Shown here piece after piece: positions 11,066-23,257 of a DNA stretch of 64,000 bases. The translations under genes were made by a program, and so were the position numbers. A model generated the notes under the pieces. That model had not been told where the DNA came from. It saw nothing but the letters and a program-made list of their open reading frames with translations, and did not search any database. Origin of the DNA: Lunularia cruciata (lineage: Eukaryota; Streptophyta; Marchantiopsida; Lunulariales; Lunulariaceae); the NCBI GenBank assembly GCA_948567375.1, contig OX419762.1, positions 24,692,608-24,756,607 of the forward strand, given 5' to 3'. The number at the start of each line of letters is the position of its first letter. Positions within the stretch are counted from its first letter, which is position 1.

Positions 11066-14000
11066 AGATTGCCAGTAAATGTACCTTGCGGCCTTATTGG
11101 CTCAATAGTGAAGAAGAGAAGCGAGGGAAGGAAGAAGACTAATGCGCAAAGATCCCAAAAGGCAACCTCACAATTGATTGTTGTGAATGGAGTACTAGAA
11201 GACAATCAAGCAAGAGTATTAATAGATTCACAAGCAACTAAGAATTTCTTATCTCGCTCTGTTGCAAATAGATTGGGAATGGATCTAGAGAGAGATAAGA
11301 GTGAAGAAGTAGAGTTGCCTAACAAGCAAATAGAGAGGATTGAATCATTACCTATACGGGTAACACTCTTTATAGGAGAATATAAGGAAACAATTGAGTG
11401 GTGAGTGATACAGTTAGCTCGTTATGATGCAATCTTAGGCATGCCATGGATGGAGCATTACAACCCCATGGTAGATTGGAGGAAGAAAGTAGGGAGAACC
11501 TAACAATGGTCAATCATTGGGGTTAAAAAAAGATCACCCAAGCAAGATCTGCCTCTATATGTCATAGGGATGGCAACTTTTTGTAAGACCGATAGATGTT
11601 TCATGGGTCTAATAAGAGAAGTCCAAAGTGCACAACTTGATGAACAAGTTCCTAAGAAATTGAAGGTTGCGGTGGATGAATTTCAAGATGTCTTTCCCAA
11701 TGATCTACCCTCAAGATTACCACCAAAAAGGAGAGTAGATCATAAAATTGAGACACTCTTGGAGAAGACACCTCCTTGTAAGGCCCCATATTGCCTATCA
11801 CCTCATGAGTTGGAGGAGTATAAGACTCAAATTGAGGAGATGCTACAAAAGGGGTTCATCCAACCTAGAGTATCACCATATGGGGCTCTTGTCTTGTTTG
11901 TGAAGAAGAAGGATGGTACAATGCGCATGTGCATTGACTATTGAGGTCTCGATCAACAACAATGAAGAACAAATACTCCCTACCTTGCATGGATGACCTA
12001 TTTGATCAAATCCATAGAGCGAGATACTTCACCAAATTGGATTTGTAGAACGGTTACAATCAAATCCAAATTGTAGAGGAGGATGTATACAAAACTACCT
12101 TTCAAACCAAGTATGGCCACTTTGAGTATCTTGTGATGCATTTTGGCCTCACTAATGCACCTACCACTTTCATGAGTCTAATGAATGACATATTTTGTCC
12201 ACACTTGGATAAGTCTTTTATTGTCTTCTTGGACAATATCTTAGTATACAATAGCACAATGATGGAACACAAACAACATCTACGAGAGGTCCTCCAGATT
12301 CTAAGACAAAATTGATTGTATGCCAAAATCTCAAAGTGTGAGTTAGGCAAGTCTGAAGTAGACTACTTGGGGCATAGAGTAAGTGCAGAAGGCATTTAAG
12401 TATTGACAGATAAAATAGAGGTCATTCAAAAATGGTGTGCCCCAAAAGATCAGGCTCAACTCAAGAGCTTCTTGGGGCTGACAAGATTCTATCGTAGACT
12501 TCTCCAAGGTTGCATAGCCTTTAATGGCACTACTTGGCAAGGAGAAGAAGTGGACATGGGGAGCCGTACAAGAGTTGGCCTTTCAAGAATTGAAAGCCGC
12601 CTTGCTACATGCACCAATCTTGAAGTGGTATGACCAAAAATGACCAATCAATTTGGCTATAGATGCATCAAGCGTAGCAATAGGAGCAATCCTACAACAA
12701 GAGTGGCATGACGGATAGCATCCAATTGCATATTTCTCTTGAAAGTTGTTACCGGTAGAGCGCAACTACAACACCATAGAGTTGGCCATTGTTTTGGCAA
12801 CCAAGCATTGGAAGCACTATTTGGGCAAGAAGGCATTTGTAGTAGAGACAAACCACAAACCTCTAGTCTACCTTGAGATGCAAGAGGATCTATCTTGTTG
12901 CCAAAATTGGTAGGCAGAGTGGCAAAAATGCTTCAACATGTCAATCACCTACGTGGAAGGTAAGAAGCAACTTGTAGATGCATTCACCCACATGCTAGTG
13001 GCAAACAACTTGGTGGTAGAGGTTAAGATTAACCTTGAATTCTAGCCAGAGATTCTGGCTGCTACAAAAACTGATCCGCAGATTGTAGAAGCGCAATCAT
13101 TCAAAGGTGTCACCAACACCCAAGGACTCACCTTTTGTGATGGTAGATTATGGATCCCAAATGTCCCAGAATTATGCACCACTATTCTAGTGGAATGTCA
13201 TGATTCAGCCATTGTAGGTCATGTCAGAGTGGACAAGACCTTGGATGCAATCCAACGCCATTACTATTGGGCCAAGATGAGCAACAATGTGATGGACTAC
13301 CTGCTCAGCTGCCTACTTTTTCAACAGAAAAAAGCTTCTAATCAAGCTCTTACAGGGCTCCTTCAACCTCTCCCCATGTCTTCCCAATGTTGGGAACAAG
13401 TGAGTATGGATCTTGTCTGTGAATTACCCAAGACCACCTTAGGGTTTGACTCCATCGTGGTCTTTGTGGATCGGCTCAGCAAAATGATTCATATACGCCC
13501 TACCACCAAGGATGTGACCGCTCCACAACCAGCTCAATTATAATTAGATATAGTCTCCTCTCACCATGGCTTATCTAGTGTACTTATCACCAATAGAGTC
13601 ACTCAATTCACCAATTTGTTTTGGTGAACACTCTGTGATTTCTCCAAAACCAAGTTGGCAATGTCCACAGCTTACCACCCACAAAAAATGGCCAAATAGA
13701 GCGGGCTAATTGCACAATTGAAGACATGTTACACGACTTCAACTTATAAGAGCAAGAGAGGTGGGACACCCTACTCCCGTTGGTGGAATTTCCTTACAAC
13801 AATTCAATGAATGCATCTACCCAGGTCACTCCGTTCTTCCTCATGTATGGTGAACATCCCTTTACACCTTCTAGCTTGATGAAGATCCGTCAAGTGGCTA
13901 CCAAGGTCAATGCAGTCAACACAATTGTTTCTAGAATCCAACACGGTGTGGAGAGTGCCAAGCACAGATTACAGATTGCACAAAATCAATTGAAGTAGTA

Positions 14001-14480
14001 TCCTGATGCACACCGTAGGCACATGGAGTTCAATGTTGGGGATCAAGTGTGGCTATCCACAACCAACCTCACATTAGTTGGACCTTGTAAGCTCAGACCT
14101 CATTTTATTGGGCCTTTCTCAATTCTTCTTTGTGTCTACATTGTGGCCTATCACCTTGAGCTACCACCACACATGAGGATCCATCCAGTGTTCCATGTTT
14201 CTCTACTACATAGATATGTTTGTCGATCAGGCCAAGGTCAGTTTACACAAGACATTCGACCTTGTCCGACACTCATTGATGGCACAGAGGAATATGAAGT
14301 GGAGTGTATTCTCCAAAAACGCATGCGTGGTACTTGCCATCCATGAGTGGACTATCTAGTACAGTGGAAAGGTTACTCCCTCTATGAAGCAACATGGGAG
14401 CCCGCTGCCCATTTTGACACATGTGTTGGTGCAAGCATTTGAGCAATAATTGCACAACGAGAACATTGCGTCTTAAAAGG
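11066..14480 (+). pseudogene. Family E pol with C-terminal chromodomain (many stops)
   Basis: Protease: VLIDSQATKNFLS near 11215-11255, with Gln where the catalytic D-S-G has Gly. Reverse transcriptase: SPYGALVLFVKKKDGTMRM (about 11870-11930), FTKLDL then a TAG where NGYNQI follows, HFGLTNAPTTF, and the catalytic box reading FLDN at 12226-12240 instead of F-x-D-D. RNase H lies around 12640-13000. Integrase: zinc-binding HHCC remnant 13190-13330 (CHDS..GHV, with the second C-x2-C decayed), catalytic core 13380-13790 with MDLVCELP retained and a second-Asp region reading ITNRVTQF. C-terminal domain: FNVGDQVWLSTTNL. Chromodomain at about 14345-14410: DYLVQWKGYSLYEATWEP. Clearly inactive. Confidence 0.8.
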
Positions 14481-14489
14481 AGGGAGGTC

Positions 14490-15231
14490 TGTAATACCAA
14501 GAGCTGGCCATATGATCTAGATGTGATATTTGGTTTGGTATTATACATGTTATGAATGATAATGTTATACATGATGGTCAAAATAGATCAAATAGAAGTA
14601 TCACCAAAAGAGTACTTCTCCTAATAGAGCAAAAACCAAAATAGACTTAAGAACATTAGAACCAATAGCTAGACACATGATTTAAAGGTGAGAATTGGTT
14701 TGGTAACATCTGGAAGGATATTACACATGATGGACTAAACAGATCAGAAAGAGGTATCACCAAAAGGGAACTTCTACTAATAGAGTAGGAACCAAAATAT
14801 GCCTGATCTTTGAAGGCAATTTTGGAGGCCTAAACAAATGAATTAGGCCTTGAAAATGTGCAAATTCTCCCCCAACAAAGGATAAGTTAGCCTTCCCTCC
14901 CCCCTTTCTTTTCTTGTTGAGAGCTTTCCAACGGTACCTTACTCATATGATTCTGAGACTCCTACAGGAAGATTCCCTAAAAGATTTCCTCTAGTCAAAG
15001 CTTGTTTGACCAACCAGATAGGACCTAGACCAACATGTCACCCATCCAAGTAAGTAATCAAAGGGTGGAGCTTGCTAACATGTCACCTATGTGTGTGCCT
15101 AATCCTATGGTGGAGCTTCCTTGGAGCATATCCTCTTTGTCTATATAATAAAGAGAAGGTGCTCCTTTGGGCACCAAATGTTGAATGTGTAATCTATTTT
15201 TTCTCTCTTCTCTTGTCCTTGGAGTATTATA
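14490..15231 (+). repeat. 3' LTR of family E chromovirus
   Basis: It begins TGTAATACC at 14490 right after a purine tract (AAAAGGAGGGAGGTC, 14475-14489). A TATA-like TATATAATA lies at 15142-15150. The terminal CA is not seen, because the sequence passes into an NGYK terminal fragment near 15231. No 5' partner is in the window. Confidence 0.6.
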
Positions 15232-15663
15232 GGTAGTGACTGGACATTGCTCTACTTACTTGCACAACTTGTAATTTTATAGTCTTTCCCCGATCATTCA
15301 TTCTTAGTTGCTCCTCCTCTCTAGTCTCCAATTCGATGAAATTGTTTCTTGTCACTATCAAGAAGTTCTTGATCCCGATGTCATTACTTTCTTCCTATGT
15401 ACTTTCTTGATTGGGCTGACTCTAGAGAAGTTTGTTACAGGTTCTTTAGATCCACTCACTCTGCTTGATACAAAGTTTCTTTGTCTTCATCTTCATCTTT
15501 GTGTCTTTGGGTCCTCGGGTCTTGACTTGAGGTCGACTTTGGGTTTTACTTCAAACTCCTGCTTCTTCTTATTTCTTCCTAGGTTAGCCCTCTTCAGGCT
15601 CTATCCACATACTTCTTCAAATTTTTCAAAAACTATCCAAAACAAAAAATTGTGGGTACCACA
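15232..15663 (-). mobile_element. NGYK element terminal fragment (gene-5' end)
   Basis: This matches 52848-53326 of copy 6, from GACTGGACATTGCTC through CAAGAAGTTCTTGATCC to the terminus TGTGGGTACCACA at 15663. Only the outer 430 bp remain. It has the same orientation as the fragment at 10843-11065, so the chromovirus between them may have landed in one NGYK copy that was later trimmed. Family B pol begins at the next base. Confidence 0.75.
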
Positions 15664-18051
15664 GCATGGCAAATAAACAACAAGTTTGACCTGTAGGGGC
15701 GATGGATAAGGTGGTAGTTTCAGGTATAGGAGTTCAACATCTCATGACTTTCCAAGTCTTGAAGGATTCAAGCTAGACTTACTTCTTGGGAGGCCATGGT
15801 TAAGAGCAGCAAGAAAAATGGATTGATGGCACAAAATGTACTTGAGGATTAGGCCATCAAACCATAGAGTCACAATTCTTATGACTAACACCACCAACAC
15901 TTCACATTCAAATACACCATCTTTTGATTATTGGGAATCAGATTTTGAAGAAGGAGCTTCAGGTGTGGACACAAGCATGGAGGAGGAGGCTTCCTCAAAG
16001 GAAGATGAATCTGAATTGGATTCAGATGTGTATCCCTTCTTTGCTATGGATTTTGCACCTAAGCCAAAGGTTTTGAAAGACCCAAATAAATCACCATTGA
16101 CACTTGAGGAAGTAGAGAGAAGGTTAGCTATCCTCAAGTATGGCCCAAATGTTACCAAGGAGGAGAAGGTGAGATTTGAGGAGATTTTCTGCAAGTTCAT
16201 CCATGTGTTTGCTTTCAGTTACAAGGATTTGAAGGAAGTCACCTTGGAGGAGTACAAGATAGAGGTAAAGTCACATGCAAGACCAATCTGCCAAAAGCAA
16301 CATTGCATTAGCCCACCAATATCTTTGGTTGTGAAGGAGTAGATTGATAAGCTCAAGGAGGCCGGATTTGTCTTTGAGGTGGAGAATTCAGAATGGGTGT
16401 CTCCAATTGTCATTGTGAAGAAAAAGAATGGCAAGCTTCATGTATGTTTGGATTACAAGAACCTCAATGTTGTTACCAAGAAGGACTACTACCCATTGCC
16501 ATTCATTGATGAGATCTTGGAGGAGGTTGCAGGTCATGAGAGGTATAGTTTTGGAGATGGTTATAGTGAATATAAACAAATCAAGATTGCACCAAAGCAT
16601 CAACAACTCACCACATTTACCTCACCTTGGGGAACTTATGCTTTCAAGGTCATGCCTTTTGGGCTTTGCAATGCTCCAACCACATTCCAATGGTTCATGA
16701 ACAAGGTATTTGAACCTTTCATTGGGAAATTTGTGAGAGACTTCATTGATGACTTTTTTTTGTCTATGGGAGCAAGGAGGAGCACTTTGAGCACCTAATC
16801 AAGGTCTTGCAATTCTTGGATGAGGCAAATGCATCACTCAACCCAAAGAAGTGCATATTTGGATGTGAAAAAGGTCTACTTTTACGGCACATCATCTCCA
16901 AGGATGGAATAGCTATTGATTGTAAGAAGGTGAGGAAAATCTCAACCTTCCATTCCCTTCAAGCTCAAGCAATCCCTTATTGTAGCTCCAATTCTTGCTA
17001 AACCTGATTGGAGTAAGCCTTTCATCCTCTACACTGATGCTTCTAATGTAGCTATAGGATGCACTCTTAGTCAATTAGACCAAGATGAGCATGATCATCT
17101 AATACTTATGCTTCATCATATATAGCTTATGCTTGGAGGCTAAAACCAAAAAAGAACTACTCTATCATGGAGAGAGAAGGGTTGGCAAAGATCTTTGGTC
17201 TCAAGAAGTTTAAGCACTACTTGATTGGAGGGAAAGCCACCATTGTCACGGATCACAAGGCTTTGAAGTACATCTTCAACAAGCCTAATATTGAAGGGAG
17301 ACTAGCAAGGTGGATGCTACTCTTGTCTGAGTATGAATACACCATTGAGGAAAGGCCAAGAAAGAAACATGCAAATGCTGATGTGTTATCTAAAGCCTAT
17401 GATCTTGATGGAGATGAGCTAGTGGATGATTCCTTCCCGGATGAGGAGCTCATGACAATCTTAGTCACTCAAGAGGTTCCAATGGAGTACAAGGAGATTG
17501 TGTATTTTGTGACAAGAAGTAACTATCCAAAAAGGATGCATGCTAGGGAGAGGAAGGCTCTTGCAGCAAGATCTAGACCTTACACAATGGTGGAGGATAT
17601 TCTTTTTCACCAAGGAGAAAATGGTCTACTTCAAAGAGAAATGAATAAGGAAGAGTCTATCCTACTTATAAAGGAGTTTCATGAAGGTTTAGTGTGTGGA
17701 GGACACTTTGCAAAAAAGGTGACTGCTTTCAAGATTCTAGATGCAGGTTACCATTGGAGAGGGATTTTCAAGGATTGTCTTGATTATTGCAAAACTTGGC
17801 ATGTTTGTCAATCTTTTGCTAGGAAGTCTACATCCACTCCACCATTTAGATCAATTCCATTGCTGAGACCTTTTGAGAAGTAGGGAATTGATTTTGTAGG
17901 TTCTCTTAATAGAACCCCAAGGAACAATTGGTATATTGTGGTAGTTACTAATTATCTTACCAAGTGGGCTGAGGCTAGACCATTGAGGAACAAGAATGAA
18001 AATGAAGTTGGTAGATTTCTTTATGAATGCATTATCACTAAGTTTGGATGT
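15664..18051 (+). pseudogene. Family B pol: reverse transcriptase, RNase H, integrase N-terminus (broken)
   Basis: Pre-RT acidic region 15836-16342, ending in a stop before the IDKLKEAGF segment. Reverse transcriptase 16346-16900: SPIVIVKKKNGKL, YSFGDGYSEYKQI, KVMPFGLCNAPTTF, then an intact catalytic FIDD at about 16742-16753, directly before a T8 run that shifts the frame. Reading resumes 16807-17001 (KKCIFGCEKG, HIISKDGIAID) and meets a 160-bp deletion relative to the other copy at about 16967. RNase H C-terminus and integrase zinc domain are in one open frame, 17167-17883: VTDHKALKYIF, ADVLSKAYD, then EFHEG..GGHF..CLDYCKTWHVCQ (HHCC). The integrase core starts GIDFVGSLNR, with the first catalytic Asp, and is cut at 18051. 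Confidence 0.8.
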
Positions 18052-21000
18052 TGTGACAACCCGGCAAATATCACTTTTGCGGTAATCGGGTGAGTAAAGT
18101 TCATTCTCGTAGAGATACTGGTCAAAAATGTCCAAATACAAAGCAAAGTAACAATCTCAATTCTTCTTGGTGTCGTCTTTAGTCTCTCAAGTAGAAACCA
18201 CACCCAGAAAAGAGTAACAAACATTGACTCGCAGTCTTGTCACAAATTAACACTCCATAAAATCTTTTGAAACAATCTTGATTGTGATGATTCACGCTCT
18301 CCCAGAAATGGCACTTCATTGCAAAATGACTTTGCCTCAAAAAAAATTTCCACCCCTCCACCAAAGGCACAACTTCCTTGATCAAAATTGTTTCACATCA
18401 ACAATGCGCTACACTCACAAATGCAGAATACTACCAACACTACAATTCCACTCAAATCTGTCAAGGCATTGCTCTAATTGCACTTCTTTCAGTATCAAAC
18501 ACACAGAATGAAGATCAAGGCTGTGGAATCCAACATCCAACAAGCATATCGACTTGCACTTTGAATTTCTCCACACACTCACAAACACGCACACAGAGTT
18601 GACACTTGGAATCAAGCTCAAGCAACAAGCACTACTTCACAGCACTTTGCTTTATTTATTCTTAAATATAATGAGCCTTGAACAACATTTGATTGCAAAT
18701 GCCACCTTTAAATAGTGAAGCAAACAACCGTTCTAACAACTATATTGTTTCCAAACCACTTTTTCTACCTGCAGATCCAAAATGACAATGCACCTCTTCA
18801 TATCTGCCTCTTCAAATCTCAAAACTGTTTAGGGTTCCAATCCAATGTCTACTTCTTCCTTGGCTTCCAATCCCGGAGTAACTTCACTTACTAGTCTGTC
18901 CTTGGGTTTCACAACTTCTACTTCCTTCTCTAATTCTAACACTTCTTCTTCCTGATCTACAATTCAACTAGTAGGTAATCTTTCTAAACCTTTATCTTCT
19001 AACCCTCTCTTCTCTAATATCTCCGATTGTAATTCTGAGGATATCTGCACTCCTATGTCAACTACTTCAAGTTTCACTGTTACATCCTTCCAAAGTTTAT
19101 CTATTTCCAATTTCACTAAGTCTAATCTAATCGTGATATTGTCTTCCACTTCCAATATCTTCCTATCTACATAAGTTCTGAGGCTGATAAGTAAAGTGTT
19201 CAAGTCTTTATCCTTCACATTTCTCCTCCTCATCTCTTGCACCAACAATTTCAACTCATGCAATCTTGTCTCTTCAATTTGCATGTTGGCTTTTGTACTC
19301 AACATTGCATTCATCTTTGTTACTATCTCCTTCAATGGCTCCAGTCTCATTCTTCTCTCCCGTTCTTGATCTGCAAGCCATTATACATTGTCAATTCTGC
19401 TTTGAACTCAGCTTTCACTGTCTCCTTCTCCTTCTCCTTCTCCTTCTGCACAATCTTCTCCTCCTGATTGCAAAGTACTCTCTTAATCTGTCCTCCTCTC
19501 TATATCTCATTGTCAACTCTCTTTGCTAGAGCTGCTTCTTCTCTTCTACACTCTCCATCACTCTATCGAGCTCTTGCTCCTTCTCTGCTACTCTTGCCAT
19601 AGCATGGAAAATCTCTAATCTTGAATCAACACTGTTGTTTCAAGATTTCATACTCAGCTACTTGTCTTTCCCTTGCTATGTCATTCTGCTCTATGGTTCT
19701 CTCTTCAAGTTCTCAATTACTTGATTCTACACTACTTCATCTACTTGTAGCACTTCCCTTTCCTCCTCACCTTGGATTATTCTCTTCTTCAAGTCCAAGT
19801 TCTCTTCTTCCAATCAAGCTAACACTTGCAATATAGTCTTCACCTCCGGACACATTGACTGCATCTTCCTCTTCTTGTGTTCTAACTTCACTAACAATGG
19901 GCACACAATCTCCCACAGATAATGTACTCCTTCACTTGGAATTACTTTGGCTTACGAACTTATCTCCTTCTTCTTCTCTTCCTCACTCAACACTCGCCTT
20001 CTTAGCTACAATCGCCTTATAGGAATGGATTCTTTGCTCCTTGAACTTCCACTCTCCACTTTTCTTACTTTACTTGGCCTTGTTTCATACTTCATCTTAT
20101 GTTTGGAATGGACTCCCCTTTGAATTATAACTCTCTTTTCTTCTTGCTCTTGAACTTTGTCTTCCAAATTCAAGTTACCTTTCTCCTCCGTCTCCATCTT
20201 GGCTTCCTCCTCTTTGGGTATCAACTACATCTCTACTCCATCATCAATGGCACTACTCGTGTCCCTACTCTGAAGCGTGAACTTGGGTTCTTCCTCCTTC
20301 TTCGAGTCTTTGGACTTGCATTCAGCCTCTTCTTCCGACTCTTTGTCTGACGATGCGATTACCACCAGTTCTCTCCTCAAGTTCACCTTTCTAGCTTTCC
20401 AAGGTCACGCCTTCTCTACTTCTTCTTCTTCTTCTCCTTGTTGACTCCTCTTCTTCAACTTCAGATTACTCACCTTCACTCGCACACTCTGCCCTATCTG
20501 CTCGTAGTACTTGTCGCTACTCTTGATTTGCATGATGTACTGCTGCTCCTCCGCATCAACATCTCTTCTCAAGTCAGGGTGGAAATGGGACACCATCTTG
20601 TGTCTCTCTACTGCATTGAGCAAGTTCAGCACTAGATAGAAGTGGGCTGCAAACGGCACAATGTAATGTGGAGACGACTTGTCTCACAAATTCCACACCA
20701 TCTGTTTCATCCTCTGATGAAAACACTTTGCCTAGTTAATTGGCTCTCCTACAAAAATCTTATGGAAGAACACTACTTGGTGCTTCATCACATAGGTCAT
20801 TCTCTCCGGCTTCAAGATTGCCATTAGAGCACTCACAATCCCCTTCTTGACAAGCTCCTTATAGCTCTCCACTTTGTAGCCATTCTTTGTGCGCTTTGAA
20901 GAAAAGGCATCTCTCACTTCTTGGGTTTCTTTGGCTACTTCTCCCTTCCCCAAGAACATGGCACCATGCTCTGCACCTGCCTCTTTCCTGAGTACTAATC

Positions 21001-21813
21001 TCCAATCCGACTCTGTCCATCGAGCTGGATTTCCTCTCTTCCTTTCTTCCTTGGGGCCATCAAGATACTTACTCTTGATGATCTCGGTCAATGAAACCTA
21101 GAAAACTAACATTCCAGTTCCATGCCAAGAATGTGATCCAAAGCCCACTCAGGACCTCAATTCTCACAATCACATCTAACCTCCAAATTGCATGATTTCT
21201 CATTGCAAATTCGGAGTTCTTCTTCCTACATCCCATCTTTCTCTCTTCCACTCTAGGTTGGGGACTATTCTACCTACTGATTCCTGAATCAACTCTCTTG
21301 ACTTCCTCTTGACACACCAATGTGTCTTTGACTACACTTCCCTTCCCACAATCTTTTGCTAGACAACTTCTTAATGGCGGTGGAAAATTGCTTGTCATCG
21401 CTTTGTCTCTAGCCCAAATTTTATAGTGGCGTGTCTCCTCCGTCTTTCTTCACTTTCGGTTTCTACCAAGAAATCACACCTCTTGAATGCTCTTGTCACT
21501 ATCTATTTTCCCTCATGCATATGCCTGCTATTTTTGTGAACAATTCCTTCTTGAATGTCTCAACCCAAAGGAAAGTTGTTACACAGTCCTCGCCTTGGGT
21601 TGAGCACCCCCGAGACAAAGTCTCCTTACTTTGGGTTGCATGCTGACAAGGCAATTCCGAGTACCTTGCCTTCTAACATGAAGTCTCTTTACCTTGGGTT
21701 ACACCCCGAGGATACCTTTCTTTGCCTTCTTCTGCCATATAGGTGCAATTCAACTTTGTCTGTACACTTCTTCTTCAGAAATAAGAAAAAAATTTAAAAA
21801 TGTATGTACCATA
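18052..21813 (-). mobile_element. NGYK element copy 3, full length
   Basis: It starts TGTGACAACCCGGCAAATATC at 18052 and ends TGTATGTACCATA at about 21813, a decayed form of the usual terminus. Length about 3.76 kb. It splits the integrase core of the plus-strand family B element, whose sequence rejoins from 18051 to about 21814. The target duplication is unclear (GATGT on the left, no good copy on the right). The gene runs on the minus strand and resembles copy 1 most closely. Confidence 0.8.
18829..21236 (-). pseudogene. NGYK-element protein gene, copy 3 (decayed)
   Basis: ATG 21236 aligns with the start chosen in copy 1, before MRNHAIWRLDV. The N-terminal domain is readable at 21091-20732: GNPARWTESDWRLVL, KRTKNGYKVESYKEL, GIVSALMAILKPERMTYV, VVFFHKIFVGE. 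A TAG follows PIN where copy 6 has Trp. It continues 20659-20405 (VSHFHPDLRRDVDAEEQQY). The acidic and basic linker lies at 20224-20006 and the coiled coil at 19350-18964 and onward, ending EVDIGLE. There are several stops and shifts. The frame is unbroken where copy 1 shifts near its position 1615, which helps define the original frame. No enzyme motif is seen. Confidence 0.65.
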
Positions 21814-22519
21814 GTTGCCCTTTGGAGTTGGTTTTTGATAGAGGAGGAGAGTTAACAAGAATCATTACTACAGCCATGCTACAACATTTCTCTATCACAC
21901 ATAGAGAAACTACATCCTATAAGCCAAATTCAATGGCTTGGCAAAGAGAACCAATCAGACCTTGTGCATGATGTTGGCCAAAGATGCAAAAATGGAGGAG
22001 GCTAAACATCATTAGGACAAGAGTATTCATGCAGTTTTGTGGGAGTATAGGACAGCCATGAAGACTTACACCGGGTATTCTCTATTTCAATTGGTTTGTG
22101 GTATTGAATCTACCTTACCTATTCACTTTGATCTTCCTACCTTCCAAAGCATTCATAGGAAATTGAAGAAATCACAAGGAGGTGATGCAAAGAAGTCAAG
22201 GAAGGATCAACTCATGGAGTTAGAAGAGGCAAGAGCAATTGCTATGGTTTGAGTGGAGCAAGCCCAAAGGAAACAAAAAGAGAGTTATGATAAGAGGCAA
22301 GGCAAGAAGAAGGTGGAGCCTTTCAAAGAAGGTAATTGGGTAATGTTGTTTGATTCTATTCGATTCAAGAGAGTGCAAAAGAAGTTTTTGCCTAAATATT
22401 TTGGACCTTTCATAGTAGAGAAGGTGTGGGGAAATTACACATCTGATCTCAAGGAGTTGGGAGGAAGACGCTTTGATAGGATTAACCATGATAAATGGAA
22501 GATGTATCATAGAAGGTAA
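21814..22519 (+). pseudogene. Family B integrase, C-terminal half (broken)
   Basis: The integrase core continues after NGYK copy 3: PLELVFDRGGELTR holds the second catalytic Asp region (about 21820-21860). A segment at 22037-22252 has YRTAMKTYTGYSLFQLVCG, matching the usual gypsy integrase segment after the catalytic Glu. The C-terminal domain is open at 22253-22519 (EGNWVMLFDSIRFKRVQKKF, KYFGPFIVEKV) and ends MYHRR-stop at 22517-22519. No chromodomain follows. Interior stops make it nonfunctional. Confidence 0.75.
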
Positions 22520-22567
22520 AGAGACCTTCACTTTGAGGACAAAGTGAAAACTTAGTCCGGGAGTAAA

Positions 22568-23257
22568 TGTAACACCCATTTGTGCATGTGTGTGGTATTA
22601 TGATATTTAGCTTGGTATTACAAGTACTTGAGAGATATTATTTATATAGAGATAAAGGATGGTTCTACATTAGTCATGATTAGCTAGAGTTAGTAATAAC
22701 TAAGATAGAAGGGACCTTACTTTAGAGCAAGTGGAAAAGTTGAGCACAACTATTTTTGATTCTAGTGTGTTGACTTGGTATTATTCCTAGGTGTTTGGCT
22801 TTCAGAAAAGAGTTGAGAACTCTTGGGCCCGCAAGCCTTTTTGTTTTGGATTCTTCTATAGTCCAAGGATAGCCCATGTGAATGAATCCTTGACTTAGTG
22901 GATGGGTCAAGATAAGTTCACATGCTAGTAGAATATGTCTATGTGAATGGATATTCCTTTCTACTTTTTGACTTTACTTGACTTTTAGTCTAATAACTTG
23001 AGTTACTATGGTAATTAGTAACTTTGGTGCATAATTATTTCATAAGTATATAAACAAGGGGTCAGGAGGCACTCATCATCCTTTCATTTGCAACTATCTC
23101 TCTCATTTGAGTTCTCTAGTGAGCAATATCTTGAGTCTTGGAGTGTTAGTCTTTGAGGAGTATGATGGAGTCGGGGTTCCTTGCCTTCTTAGTCCATGGT
23201 GAGCTACCATAATAGCCATCAGAGGTTCATCTTGAGGGAGAGACAGGCCAACTCACA
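22568..23257 (+). repeat. 3' LTR of plus-strand family B element
   Basis: 690 bp, TGTAACACCC at the left and GGCCAACTCACA at the right. Its reverse complement is the LTR at 10156-10528. It follows the pol stop by about 50 bp. The purine-rich CGGGAGTAAA stands just before it. The 3' flank starts AGCCA. The 5' end of the element is not here, so the target duplication cannot be checked. Confidence 0.85.
23047..23054 (+). promoter_or_regulatory. TATA box of family B LTR
   Basis: TATATAAA inside the LTR, conserved in the other copy at 10358-10365. Position and conservation fit the retrotransposon core promoter. Confidence 0.6.

Larger units (their letters stand above)
11066..15231 (+). mobile_element. 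Ty3/gypsy chromovirus, family E, 5'-truncated
   Basis: The order protease, reverse transcriptase, RNase H, integrase, chromodomain, polypurine tract, 3' LTR is kept on the plus strand. The 5' LTR, primer site and gag are missing: homology begins directly in the pre-protease region at 11066, next to an NGYK fragment. The chromodomain places it in the chromovirus branch; the protease context resembles the Del/Tekay type. Confidence 0.8.
15664..23257 (+). mobile_element. Ty3/gypsy retrotransposon, family B, plus strand, 5'-truncated
   Basis: It starts inside the post-protease region (equivalent to about 6990 of the minus-strand copy) and runs through reverse transcriptase, RNase H and integrase to a complete 3' LTR. 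NGYK copy 3 splits the integrase at 18051/21814. The 5' LTR, gag and protease are absent here. Confidence 0.85.

Noticed and set aside
18052-21813. Clean target duplication for copy 3
   Set aside because: The left pentamer GATGT has no good partner at the right side (GTTGC follows the element), so no duplication is claimed.
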